Source: Streptomyces pilosus (GTDB taxonomy: Bacteria > Actinomycetota > Actinomycetes > Streptomycetales > Streptomycetaceae). From it: DNA of 64,000 bases. The translations under genes and the position numbers were made by a program. The notes under the pieces were generated by a model. That model was not told the DNA's origin and did no database searches. It worked only from the letters and a program-made list of their open reading frames with translations. Numbering within the stretch: the first letter of the stretch is position 1; the number at the start of each line of letters is the position of its first letter. Positions 17,171 to 25,589 of this stretch are shown in pieces. Location: positions 1 through 64,000 of the forward strand of contig NZ_BMTU01000022.1 in the NCBI RefSeq assembly GCF_014649835.1, in the 5' to 3' direction.

Positions 17171-17920
17171 TCAGCCCCGCTGACCGGACGTTGCCGCACG
17201 CAGCAGGGGCGGGTTGAGCAGCCATGCATGTCCGCGGCGATAGAGAGCGGCCGGACGCCCGGTGGGGGGCAGCCACTGATCTCCCGTCGGCTGCACAAAT
17301 CCCGGGGTGTTGAGTACCTTGCGGCGGAAGTTGCTCGGATCCAGTGGCTGACCCCAGATCACTTCGTACACCGTGCGGAGATCTCTGAGTGTGAACGTCT
17401 CGCCGCAGAAGGCCGTGGCGACAGCGGTGTACTCGAGCTTTCTGCGGACCTCTTCCAGTGCCTCGGTCAGAATTGTCTGATGGTCGAATGCCAGGCGGAG
17501 CGCGCCATCCTCCAGGCGCGCCGCAGGGGCCCAGAAGGCGCGTGCGGCGTCGGTCCCGCCGACGGGTGTCGGCAGGTTCGGCCCCAGTGCGAGGTAGGCG
17601 ACGGTCACGACTCTGCCTCTTGGGTCGCGCCCGGGGTCCGCGTAGGTGCCGAACTGCTCCAGGTGTAGCTGGCTGCCGTCGATGCCGGCCTCTTCGGCCA
17701 GCTCGCGCAGGGCCCCGTCGCGGAGGGTCTCGTCCTTCTGGACGTAGCCTCCGGGCATCGCGGGCATGCCGTTGAAGGGGTCCAGGCCGCGCTCGATCAG
17801 GAGCACCATCAGCTGGTCGTCTCTGAGGGTGAAGATCGCAAGGTCCACGGTCAGCCACGAGGGTCCGACCTCCTCTGAGTCTTTCAGCCAGTCGTCCACC
17901 CGCACCCCTAAAGGTCTCAT
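17171..17920 (-). CDS. NrtR-like Nudix regulator (Nudix domain plus winged helix)
   Basis: 249 aa from the ATG at 17920, with GGAG nine bases upstream; a GTG at 17941 would skip this site. The N-terminal half is a Nudix domain with a complete box at about residues 58-80 (GYVQKDE, then RELAEEAGI), so it may still hydrolyse a nucleotide sugar. The C-terminal third (FTLRDLRTVYEVIWGQPLDP, SNFRRKVL) is the winged-helix part of NrtR-type regulators, which bind ADP-ribose and repress NAD-related genes. It is divergent from a three-gene operon, and a 21-bp palindrome of NrtR type lies between them, supporting a regulator role and autoregulation. Effector identity is inferred from the family. Confidence 0.85.
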   Translation of the reverse strand: MRPLGVRVDDWLKDSEEVGPSWLTVDLAIFTLRDDQLMVLLIERGLDPFNGMPAMPGGYVQKDETLRDGALRELAEEAGIDGSQLHLEQFGTYADPGRDPRGRVVTVAYLALGPNLPTPVGGTDAARAFWAPAARLEDGALRLAFDHQTILTEALEEVRRKLEYTAVATAFCGETFTLRDLRTVYEVIWGQPLDPSNFRRKVLNTPGFVQPTGDQWLPPTGRPAALYRRGHAWLLNPPLLRAATSGQRG

Positions 17921-17941
17921 TGACTTAAACTCCGGCGACAC

Positions 17942-17962
17942 TTATGGTCACAGCAACCATAA
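17942..17962. promoter_or_regulatory. NrtR-type 21-bp operator
   Basis: Perfect palindrome TTATGGT-N7-ACCATAA in the 64-bp gap between the Nudix regulator and the divergent membrane-protein operon. Its core is GT-N7-AC, the conserved pattern described for NrtR operators. The position would let one dimer control both directions. Confidence 0.75.
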
Positions 17963-17984
17963 CTGTAGAAGCCGAGGGCAGGAC

Positions 17985-19718
17985 ATGACCACTTCCCACG
18001 CGCCACCAGCACAGGAGACAACACTCGAACCCACGGCCGCCACCCGTCACTTGTGCGCCGGCGTGTATGTGGACGAACGTTTCCGCGACCTTGTGATCGA
18101 CGAGGTCTGCACCGCGCCGCACCGCAGGGTCGCCCCGTCCTACGGCTTCGACATCGTCCCCGTCATGCATCACGCATGGCGTGCCGCCGCGCTCAGCGTG
18201 CTCCCTCGCACCACGGTCCTCGCTGCAGTAGTCGGCCCCGTCCTCACCGGAGCCGTTCCCGCGGCGATCCTTATCGCCAGCGGCTTCGGCCTGCTGTTGC
18301 TGCTCCGTCTCACGAGACTGCTGAGGGACAGCGACCGCCAGCCGATGCCGGCCCACAAGTCCAGACGCCGCGGCTTAGACCCCTTACGGGCCCATCGCTA
18401 CCTGTTCAGGCTCCTCCTCCCGCGTATCCCGACGCGCAAAGCACTCGCATTCAGACGTGTCACCACGGCCGCGCTGTGGCTGGCCCTGACCATCCTGGTC
18501 ATCGCACTCATCCATCCACAGCAGGCGCTGACAGCACTCCTCCTGGCCGCGGCGATCACACTCGTCTACCTGGCCGTGGGAGCCACACGCCAGCTGATCC
18601 TCAACCGCATAATGCGCACCCCAGCGCTGCGCCCCGCCCGCCTGTCCGGCCGTCAGCGGGCAGCCGACCGCCAGCAGCACCACATGTGCGCCGTATACCG
18701 CCGCCCCCGGCACAGCGGCGACGAGGACGACGACCTCACCATGTTCACGCTCTTCGGTGACCAGTCACCATTCATTGGAGCCGGTGAACTCGTCTACCAG
18801 TGGAATCCGCCGATGAGCATCCAGTTACTGCGGCCCGACACCGACGATGCGCCGCTGCACGAACGTGAGCACCCGGTGCCGCCCTTCCGGGCACACGAAC
18901 TCGTCGAGCATCTGCGCGAGGCCGTCCTGCCGCTGAACATCGACAGCCGCGACGTCCGGCTGCCGGCAGAGGTCCGGGACCGCGTCTACGTCGCCGAGAC
19001 CGATGTGGCGGTGGATCGATCGCTGCTTCCGCACCACTTCACCCGGAGTGAACTGCGTTCCATCATCAACACGCCGGAATCGAAGCAGCACCACTTCCTC
19101 GAGGTAACTACCGCCGCTGACGGGGCGGAATTCGTTGCGACCGTCCTGCTGCACGTCAGCCTGCAGGGACGCACCCTGAGCCTGTCCACGGCGGCATGCG
19201 TACTCGCGCACACGCCACGCTCTTTCCAGCGAGCTGAAGAGTTCGGCCACCACGGCGCCGCAGCCGTCATATGGGCAGCCTTCAACGAACTGGCCGCGCT
19301 GCCCTCCGACATCCAGCACTCATGGCGGATCTTCCGTTACCTCTACACGCTGGCAAAGACCGCCGTCTTGCCCCGCGACCTCACCACGACTCCGATCCGC
19401 AACATCCTCATCGGCAGCCGCGTCAGCATACGAGAGGAATCGTCGCAGGCCTGGACCAAGGTGCAGCTTGAGAAAAGCGACATTCTCGGACGGATGAAGA
19501 CCATAGAGCAACGGCTTTTGAGCGCCGCCAGTGACTTTCTGCAGGACAAGGACATCGACACGTCCGTCTTCAAGGACCGAGCACTCAAAATCATCAACAG
19601 CGGCATCTTCAACTTCGGCGACAACAACAGCTTCACCAACAACGCCGTAGGCGACGCGGCTCAGGTCAGCGTCGCTGCGAACCAGTCCGCACAGCCCGAC
19701 AACGGAGCAGCCTCATGA
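17985..19718 (+). CDS. Multi-spanning membrane protein of unknown function, first gene of NrtR-controlled operon
   Basis: 577 aa from the ATG at 17985 (GAGGGCAGGA upstream). Two hydrophobic hairpins are visible at about residues 68-108 and 155-200, giving roughly four membrane segments near the N-terminus; the remaining 370 residues are soluble, probably cytoplasmic. No enzyme motif is recognised. The end contains a coiled segment (MKTIEQRLLSAASDFLQDKD) followed by an Asn/Gly-rich tail with FNFGDNNSFTNNAVGDAAQ at about 543-561. A similar motif starts the next protein. The stop overlaps the start of the nucleosidase gene (ATGA), so the two are translationally coupled. I infer a membrane sensor or effector partnered with the nucleosidase. 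Confidence 0.75.
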   Translation: MTTSHAPPAQETTLEPTAATRHLCAGVYVDERFRDLVIDEVCTAPHRRVAPSYGFDIVPVMHHAWRAAALSVLPRTTVLAAVVGPVLTGAVPAAILIASGFGLLLLLRLTRLLRDSDRQPMPAHKSRRRGLDPLRAHRYLFRLLLPRIPTRKALAFRRVTTAALWLALTILVIALIHPQQALTALLLAAAITLVYLAVGATRQLILNRIMRTPALRPARLSGRQRAADRQQHHMCAVYRRPRHSGDEDDDLTMFTLFGDQSPFIGAGELVYQWNPPMSIQLLRPDTDDAPLHEREHPVPPFRAHELVEHLREAVLPLNIDSRDVRLPAEVRDRVYVAETDVAVDRSLLPHHFTRSELRSIINTPESKQHHFLEVTTAADGAEFVATVLLHVSLQGRTLSLSTAACVLAHTPRSFQRAEEFGHHGAAAVIWAAFNELAALPSDIQHSWRIFRYLYTLAKTAVLPRDLTTTPIRNILIGSRVSIREESSQAWTKVQLEKSDILGRMKTIEQRLLSAASDFLQDKDIDTSVFKDRALKIINSGIFNFGDNNSFTNNAVGDAAQVSVAANQSAQPDNGAAS

Positions 19719-20614
19719 CCAACAACCGAGGTATCATCAGCCACGGCAGCAACAACCACTTCAGCAACATCGCGATCGGAGCGAACGCTCAAGCCTCCGG
19801 GCCAGTGCCCCAGCACTCCGCCGAGCCGGCCGTCGAGGCGGACGCCGGGTGGGACATCGGCATCGTCACCATCCTCAGTGAGGAACTCCGCTCGGTCATC
19901 GATGAGTTAAAGCTTCACCGGCACAAGATGCCAAGCGGCCTGTACTTCTACCAGGGCGAACACAGTGTCCCCGGTGCCACCTTGCGCGTCGTGGCCACCC
20001 AGACGCAAAGCCAGGGACAGCGGTCCACCATGGCCGCCCTGGAAAACCTCCGACACCACTACAACCCCCGACTGTGGGCCCTCGTCGGCATCGGAGGCGG
20101 CATCCATGATGATTACGCCCGGATCGGCAACGTCATCGTCTCCACCGACGTCGTCTACTACGAAAGCCGCAAGATCAACCCGATGGGAGACACCCGCCGC
20201 CGCGGCGAGCACCGGCAAGCACCCGCGCAAGTCGTTCATGCCGTGAACGCCTACTTCACCGACCACGGGACGCCGGCGCGCATCGACGGCCAAATCACCG
20301 CGCACGCCGGCAACCAGTACGAGGTATTCCCCGGAGTCATCGGGTCCGGTGAAGCCGTCATTGCCGACCGGGCCAGTGAGGTCCGCACCTACCTCACCAC
20401 CTACCACGAAAAGGTCCTGGCCGTAGACATGGAGGCCGGCGGGCTCAGCCAGTACTGGCAGGAAAACTCAGTCCACGGCACAGAAAACCCCGGCTGGATC
20501 GTCATCCGCGGCGTCTCGGACAACGCCGACGAAGACAAGGGCCACCGGCACCACGAACTCGCAGCAAGAAACGCCGCCCACGTCCTGAGCCAACTGCTCC
20601 CCTACCTGTGCTGA
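19715..20614 (+). CDS. Nucleosidase/phosphorylase-superfamily protein with N-terminal Asn/Gly motif
   Basis: 299 aa, ATG overlapping the previous stop. Residues 1-30 carry SHGSNNHFSNIAIGANAQA, similar to the tail of the upstream membrane protein. From about residue 47 the PNP/UDP-phosphorylase-like domain starts (DIGIVTILSEELRSVIDEL); further landmarks are LVGIGGGIHDDYARIGNVIVS near 130 and VDMEAGGLSQYW near 238, the conserved Met-Glu that binds ribose, then VIRGVSDNADEDKG. It should cleave the glycosidic bond of a nucleoside or nucleotide. Such domains occur as effectors in bacterial conflict systems, fused or linked to signalling motifs. Here it is the second gene of an NrtR-controlled operon. 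Confidence 0.85.
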   Translation: MTNNRGIISHGSNNHFSNIAIGANAQASGPVPQHSAEPAVEADAGWDIGIVTILSEELRSVIDELKLHRHKMPSGLYFYQGEHSVPGATLRVVATQTQSQGQRSTMAALENLRHHYNPRLWALVGIGGGIHDDYARIGNVIVSTDVVYYESRKINPMGDTRRRGEHRQAPAQVVHAVNAYFTDHGTPARIDGQITAHAGNQYEVFPGVIGSGEAVIADRASEVRTYLTTYHEKVLAVDMEAGGLSQYWQENSVHGTENPGWIVIRGVSDNADEDKGHRHHELAARNAAHVLSQLLPYLC

Positions 20615-20675
20615 GCCAGCGACGAGCACCGCGAGCACCGCCTAAGGAGACAACTCCTACCACCGGAGTCTCAGC

Positions 20676-21341
20676 ATGAACGCCTTTCTGCTCGGCATAC
20701 TCAGCTCCCTGGTCACCAGTGCCCTCCTGCTCGCCCTCAGCCTGCTGCGCGCCTCACGCCCCTTGTGGTGGCTCACCGCCGCCTGCTCCTGGTTCACCGG
20801 CACGGGCCTGCGCCGCGTCTACCGCCGCCAAGCCGCCGCAGAACAGAACATGAGCCAGGACCTCGCCCGGGCCCGCTGGGTCAAAGTCATGGCAGGACGC
20901 GGCAACATCCTCACCCGCGAAGCCTTCGCCCCACTGTGGTCCGGCGGCCTCTCACCCGCATCCATCCAGATCCTGCTCCCCGACCCGGACATACCACGCG
21001 ACTCCTGGCTGGACCGACGCTCCCACGACGTCGCCCGCTTCGACCCAGGCTTCACCCCTGACCTGCTCAGAGACCAGGTCCGAGCCAACATCAACTACCT
21101 CGCCCAGGCCGCACGGGCCCAACGCAACATCCAACTGCACAGCTACAACCTGCCCCACACCTGCCGCGTCATAGCCACCGACAAAGTCGCCTACCTGACC
21201 TTCTACAGCGACAACGCGCATGGCAGGAACTCGCCCTGCCTGTACGCACGAGCCCCTGGCCTCCTCTACACCATCGCCCTCCAACAATTCGACACAGCCT
21301 GGGCAAACAGCGCCCCGACCCTCACCACACCGCATAGCTGA
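20676..21341 (+). CDS. Membrane-anchored protein, third gene of NrtR-controlled operon
   Basis: 221 aa. An N-terminal hydrophobic helix (FLLGILSSLVTSALLLALSLL), probably with a second weak one, anchors it; the rest is soluble. Landmarks are RWVKVMAGRGNILTREAF, SIQILLPDPDIPRDSW, and VRANINYLAQ, then PHTCRVIATDKVAYLTFYSD and GRNSPCLYARAPG. The pattern of a strand ending in a short acidic turn and a late TD-x-YLTFY block recalls phospholipase-D-like or nucleotide-binding sensor domains, but the HKD motif is absent. It lies 61 bp after the nucleosidase on the same strand and is most likely cotranscribed. Function unknown. Confidence 0.7.
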   Translation: MNAFLLGILSSLVTSALLLALSLLRASRPLWWLTAACSWFTGTGLRRVYRRQAAAEQNMSQDLARARWVKVMAGRGNILTREAFAPLWSGGLSPASIQILLPDPDIPRDSWLDRRSHDVARFDPGFTPDLLRDQVRANINYLAQAARAQRNIQLHSYNLPHTCRVIATDKVAYLTFYSDNAHGRNSPCLYARAPGLLYTIALQQFDTAWANSAPTLTTPHS

Positions 21342-21935
21342 CTGCTCACCCCCGTAGGCCTGTGCCAGCATGGTCCATCGAGGAACGCCATGTCACGCGG
21401 CGCAGCCATCGCTGTCTCGAACCGTGCACAGGCTGGTTTCAACGATCTCGCAACCGAGATCGACGATGATGGAGCCCGTGGCACCAGACGACAACAAGGG
21501 GCGGGTTGCTTGGCTGGCCTAATCAGGCGCCAGGAGTATTTGGTGAATGTGGACTACCACGGGTGGGCCCGCAGGACTTCGACGACTCGCAGGTTCCTGT
21601 GCTGTTCCCAGAGGGTTTCGAGAGCGGCCCGTGCCTCACCGCACACCCTGGCCGCCGTGATTTCTACAGTGCTGGGCCCACCCACACCGCATCCCTGACG
21701 GTGGAGGTCTGGGACGGGGAAGCCTGCAGTGCCGGCCGGTGAGTGGGACGAGACCGCCCTGGCCCGCATCGTGTGCTTCTTCGCGCAGGTTGCATGCCAG
21801 AAGGATGGCAGCAGGGGCGATCGAGTTGTCTGGCGTGCCGGGCGTCTGGAAGGTGCGGGTGGCGTGCTCGGGCCGTGAGACTATGAAGACCAGCACGGTG
21901 TGGCGCACGGAGTCGAGCGCTATATCGCCTGACAC
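21342..21935. other. Gene-poor stretch with a possible decayed coding fragment
   Basis: About 590 bp without an intact gene. On the plus strand around 21560-21740, one frame reads VGPQDFDDSQVPVLFPEGF and later TASLTVEVWDGEA, which is protein-like but has no start and its upstream part lies in another frame. Probably the tail of a lost gene. Nothing else stands out. Confidence 0.35.
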
Positions 21936-22438
21936 CTAGAGGGCTGGCCCTTTCAGCGGCCCCTCACCCTCAATGGAGGCATCGCGCTCCCCCTCCAGTA
22001 CGGCCACTATGTCTGTGGCCAGAGCATGTCCGGGAAGGCCTACTTGCAAGATCTGCTTGTTGTACCCGGCCAAGGGATTGGACGGGTCCGAGGTGAAGAC
22101 AGCTATCGTCGCGCGAAGGCACTGTTGTTCGCGGCGGAAGCTACTGGCCAGCGGGATACCGAAGTAGCCGGTAACCACTCCATCCGGCAGGGCCGGGTCG
22201 GCGACGTTCCCTTCGTCGTTCAAGCACCATGCGTGTTCGACGACGGTGAACGGAGCACTGTCAGGGGCGAAGGCGAAGCCTTCGACGTAGATCCAGTCCT
22301 TCTCGTCAGACCAGTGGCTGGCTGCTGCGAAGCACTGGCCGGATATATGGGGCGCTTCCTCAAGCCATGACGCCGGACGGAAGAATGAACCATGCTCCGC
22401 GACAAGATCGGCGAAGCTCCGGTGAGTTCATGTGTCAT
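21936..22438 (-). pseudogene. Frameshifted hypothetical protein
   Basis: Reading from an ATG at 22438, MTHELTGAS is followed after a one-base loss near 22417 by FADLVAEHGSFFRPASWLEE, then CFAAASHWSDEKDWIYVEGF, VVEHAWCLNDEGNVADPALP and GYFGIPLASSFRRE to the stop. The pieces form one continuous protein of about 165 residues. The WIYVEGFA ... HAWC ... DG-V-DP ... YFGIP pattern is a recurring actinobacterial and phage hypothetical family of unknown function. Broken by the frameshift unless that is a sequencing error. No clear ribosome site is seen. Confidence 0.5.
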
Positions 22439-22733
22439 CGCCGATGCGCAACTGGCGTTACCGGGCAAGCCATTGGGCGATTTCCTCCATGGGGCGCGGC
22501 GCACCTTCGGACGTCGAAGAGGCGATCAACGATCTCTTCCTACTTGCTTGGGGTGTCTTCTTCATAGGCGATCTTCAAGAGGGTTGAGATGAGCGCGGGC
22601 CGCCTTGCGTCGTGCACGGGCAACGCCGACCAGCGACATTGGATACAGCTTTCAGCACGCTACTCCGAGCGGATCTCGTCGACCTATCCCTAACTCGCAG
22701 GACCGTGCAGGTCGCGCGGCCGGTGAAGGTAGA

Positions 22734-23263
22734 TCACGTCGACGCCTGTTGGGCCGGGGCAGCGGTTGGTCGCGGGAAGCTGCCCCCGCCGAGGCGATTG
22801 AGCCGGTTGAATACGGTACAGACCTCGCTGGTCAAAGGATCGTCGTGGCCAAGGTGTTGGGTGAGAAGGGGGTAGATGCTTGCGAAAGTGGCGAGCGCTT
22901 CCCCCGTTTTGTTGCTGGCCGCTTGCACCAAGCCGACCCGGCTGCGCACTTCGAGCAACAAGGGGTCTTCCGCAAGGGCATCGCCTGCAAGTTCTGCGGC
23001 CAGCGCAGTGCAATCGGTGAGAGCTTGCTCGAAGTTGCCCAAGCGCTGATGGCACCACGCGGCTTTGGCCCGGCACTCCACTGCCTGTTGTGTGTTGCCA
23101 GCAGTTGCGTTCAGTTCGGCTGCCAGCGCGTTGTAGAGGGGTAGGGCGTCTCCGAAATGCCCGGCGTCGGTGAGGGCCTGGGGCTGGACGATGCGTATGT
23201 GTACAGGAAGCTGCACAGAGGCGCCTGACGAAACTGATGGCGCTCGGTTGGGTGTCGCTGCCT
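22734..23263 (-). pseudogene. TPR tail of a serine/threonine kinase, cut by the IS
   Basis: The frame is open from the IS edge at 23263 and reads VHIRIVQPQALTDAGHFGDA, AVECRAKAAWCHQRLGNFEQA, and GEALATFASIYPLLTQHLGH, the tetratricopeptide-like C-terminal region of Streptomyces serine/threonine kinases. The kinase domain is missing. The piece stops at the left end of the IS5-family element, and the sequence on the other side of the element is unrelated to a kinase, so the insertion was accompanied or followed by loss of flanking DNA. Confidence 0.6.
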
Positions 23264-24136
23264 AGAGGTTGTCCTGTAAAAGCTCTGAGGCATGCAGGCT
23301 GACCTGCACGTTTGCCTGTTATCCGGCGAGGGTGAGGTTGTACAGGCGTGCGATGCCGAGCATGGCGTGGTGGACGCCGTCGCCTTTGAGTCGGCAGTCG
23401 CGCAGGATCTTCCAGCTCTTCATACGGGCGAAGGAGTGCTCGACGCGGGCGCGGACCTTGCGGTGGGAGGCATTGTGCTGCTCCTTCCAGGCCGGCAGTT
23501 CTTCATTCTTGTGCCGGCGGTAGTGCGGGATGGTCAGACCGGTGCCCCGGTAGCCGCCGTCGCCGATCACGTGGGGGTGGTGCCGACGGCGGTCTTCGTG
23601 CCGGAGTCTTCCCAGGCCCGGCAGTCGTTGCGGTTGCCGGGCAACGGCTTGCCGACGGCGACGACCAGGCGGGTGTCGGCGTCGATGACGACCTGGTGGT
23701 TGGTGGAGTAGCGGTAGTTCTTGCTGGAAGCGGCCACGGTCCGGTCGCGGGTGGGGGCCAGTGCACCGTCCACAATGAGCACGGTGTCCTTGCGGAACCG
23801 CCGCCGGGGCTGGAGCGCGAGAGCCGGTCCGAGGTGGTCGACGATCCGGTCGGCCGCCGACTTGGAGATGCCGAACAGCGGGGCGAGCTGGCGCAGGGTG
23901 AGGTTAGTGCGCCAGTACGCGGCCACCAGCAGCACTCGGTTCTCGAGCGGCAGCGACCACGACCGGCCCTTGCGGACCGGATCGGCTCCCTCGCGCCGCA
24001 ATGCGGTGATCAGCTTGTTGAATTGCCGCGGACTCAGCCCGGTGAACGGACCTATCCACAAGGGCTCCGACGCCGTGATCACACCAGCCACGACAAGATC
24101 ATCTCACCCCTGCCCAGCAGTTACGGGACAACCTCT
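23264..24136 (-). mobile_element. IS5-family insertion sequence, complete
   Basis: About 873 bp. Terminal inverted repeats AGAGGTTGTCCTGTAA (left, 23264-23279) and TTACGGGACAACCTCT (right, 24121-24136) differ at one position. The ends sit in a TA or CTAG context, consistent with a 2-bp target duplication. It carries one transposase in two overlapping frames. It interrupts the kinase tail on its left and abuts another transposase remnant on its right. Confidence 0.85.
23319..24091 (-). CDS. IS5-family transposase in two frames (23567-24091 and 23319-23570)
   Basis: The first frame (174 aa) has the helix-turn-helix (LTLRQLAPLFGISKSAADRI) and the first catalytic Asp in VLIVDGALAP, then continues to NHQVVIDADTRLVVAVGKPLPGN-type DDE sequence. 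The second frame (83 aa) starts at a GTG overlapping the first stop (GTGA) and supplies the second Asp (VIGDGGYRG) and the Glu region (RARVEHSFARMKSW). Joining them requires a -1 shift at about 23568, near ACCCCCACG. Two-frame transposases are known in this family, so a programmed shift is possible; a disabling one-base loss is the alternative. Lies inside intact inverted repeats. Confidence 0.82.
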
Positions 24137-24147
24137 AGCACCGCAGG

Positions 24148-24285
24148 CGTATCACATGGTCTGTGACCGCAACGGGCTACCGCTCTCGGTCGGCATCTCC
24201 GATGCCAACCTCCATGACAGCCAGGCACTGATTTCATTGACGCGCGGCATCCCGCCAGTCGGCTCCCGCTTCGGCCCCCCGGCGT
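24148..24285 (+). pseudogene. Internal fragment of another IS5-type transposase
   Basis: The plus-strand frame reads VCDRNGLPLSVGISDANLHD and then SQALISLTRGIPPVGSR, a strong match to the centre of a common Streptomyces IS5-type transposase. No N- or C-terminal part follows. It directly abuts the right end of the complete IS and so was probably cut by it. Confidence 0.65.
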
Positions 24286-24402
24286 CGACGCCCAGCCAGG
24301 CTGCATACGGACAAGGGCTAGGTGCTGCCACTCATCCCGTGGGTGGCGCTGTCGAGGCTGTAACGGGTTACGTAGGGATCGCTGACCCGGAAGGATCCAC
24401 TT

Positions 24403-24789
24403 ATGGAGGACAGTGCGTTTGGGCCGGCCGGGGCGAATGCGGACCTTGAGTGCAGGACCTACGTCGCCGCTCCCAGCCGTGACCGGTTGCTGGAGTGGCT
24501 GGCTGCGGCACTGAACGTGTCGCTTGGACCAGATCGCGTGATCTCGTACGGATGCGTTGAGGTGGAGTGGGAGCACAACGACTACGAAGGCACCGGGGCT
24601 GACGTGGAGTTCCTGGACTGGCATTCGCTTCTTGTGTGCCAACCTCGTCGCGACGCCTCAACAACTGCTGTCGTGTCGGATACGGCAACGGTGTTGGAGG
24701 CGGTCCAGGAGGCCGGTTACCGAGCCGCGCCCGTTTGCGGTTACGAAGAGCTTCTGCAGAAGTCGGGCGCTGGACTTCGGCCAGCCTGA
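24403..24789 (+). CDS. Small hypothetical protein
   Basis: 128 aa; ATG at 24403 with GGAAGG eight bases upstream. No named domain is recognised. The sequence looks real: an ordered alpha/beta pattern with SRDRLLEWLAAALNVSLGP, an acidic centre (EVEWEHNDYEGTGADVEF), LDWHSLLVCQP and a terminal ATVLEAVQEAGYRAAPVCGY helix. The acidic, compact character resembles small immunity or anti-effector proteins found singly among mobile-element debris, but no cognate toxin is next to it. Single gene, flanked by transposase remnants and an empty stretch. Confidence 0.6.
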   Translation: MEDSAFGPAGANADLECRTYVAAPSRDRLLEWLAAALNVSLGPDRVISYGCVEVEWEHNDYEGTGADVEFLDWHSLLVCQPRRDASTTAVVSDTATVLEAVQEAGYRAAPVCGYEELLQKSGAGLRPA

Positions 24790-25097
24790 CACGTTGTGTG
24801 CGGGCGGCATGATCGTCGGCCGGTGGTCACTGCGTTGACGGTGCCGCCCACGACTGCCCCCGCGCCGACCATCTCGGCGACATCGACCGCGATACCCAGC
24901 GCTGGGTTCGATGGCCTCACGACCACTACGAGTGCGTCCGGCCGGGCTCGTCCCAAGCCCCCGCCGACGACGACGCGTGCAGCCCTCTTCACCGGACACG
25001 GCCCCGGCCACTCCCAGAAGATGTGCGGCCTCCTGCACGGCTGACGGAAGGTGGCGCGGGCCTTTCCGGGGCCCACGCCACCCAGGGGCGGACGAGG
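24790..25097. other. Intergenic region, no convincing gene
   Basis: About 310 bp. A minus-strand frame contains a hydrophobic stretch ALVVVVRPSNPALGIAVDVA but lacks a credible start and continues into the antisense of the upstream gene. I do not annotate it. Confidence 0.35.
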
Positions 25098-25589
25098 TCA
25101 GGAACCGACGATCCGGCGCAGGTTCTCGATCGAGCCGGGCTCCTCCTTGAGGTGGCGTTCGCGGTCCGCCAGGAACGCGGCGCCGAGCTCCTCACGGCGC
25201 TTCATCGCGACGTTTTCGCGGGCGCCGTTGAGGATGGTGCGCTCCTCCTCGTCGGCGTGGTGGGTGATGGTCTCCACCAGCTCCTCCAGCTTGGAGTCCC
25301 ACTCCTCGGAGCCGACCTGGTCGACCTCCAGCAGGCTCAGGAGGGCTTGGTTCCCCTCCTCGTGCTCGTGCTCGCCGTGCTCGACCTCTTCGTCGTCGAT
25401 GTTCCGGTACCGCTTCAGGGCCGGGTAGACCTCGGCCTCCTCCGCCAGCGCGTGCGCGACCAGCAGATCGGCGAACTCCTTGAGCGCCGCCGCCCGGTCG
25501 GCCTCGACGCTGCGCATCAGCCGAAAGAGGTCTTCCATGCGGCGGTGGTCCTGGAGGATGAGTTCGACGACGTCCCGGGTCTCGGCCAT
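25098..25589 (-). CDS. Hemerythrin-domain (HHE cation-binding) protein
   Basis: 163 aa from the ATG at 25589; ATG codons at 25601 and 25637 are alternatives. It is a four-helix HHE protein: LILQDHRRMEDLFRLM (first His), LVAHALAEEAEVYPAL (His, Glu), then an acidic loop (VEHGEHEHEEGN) and VETITHHADEEERTIL (His-His with Glu). These residues bind a di-iron or other metal centre; family members sense or scavenge oxygen, NO or iron. Cytosolic. It is monocistronic as far as seen. A near-identical 118-bp piece of this gene recurs at 50444-50561, showing a duplication or recombination between the two places. Confidence 0.85.
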   Translation of the reverse strand: MAETRDVVELILQDHRRMEDLFRLMRSVEADRAAALKEFADLLVAHALAEEAEVYPALKRYRNIDDEEVEHGEHEHEEGNQALLSLLEVDQVGSEEWDSKLEELVETITHHADEEERTILNGARENVAMKRREELGAAFLADRERHLKEEPGSIENLRRIVGS

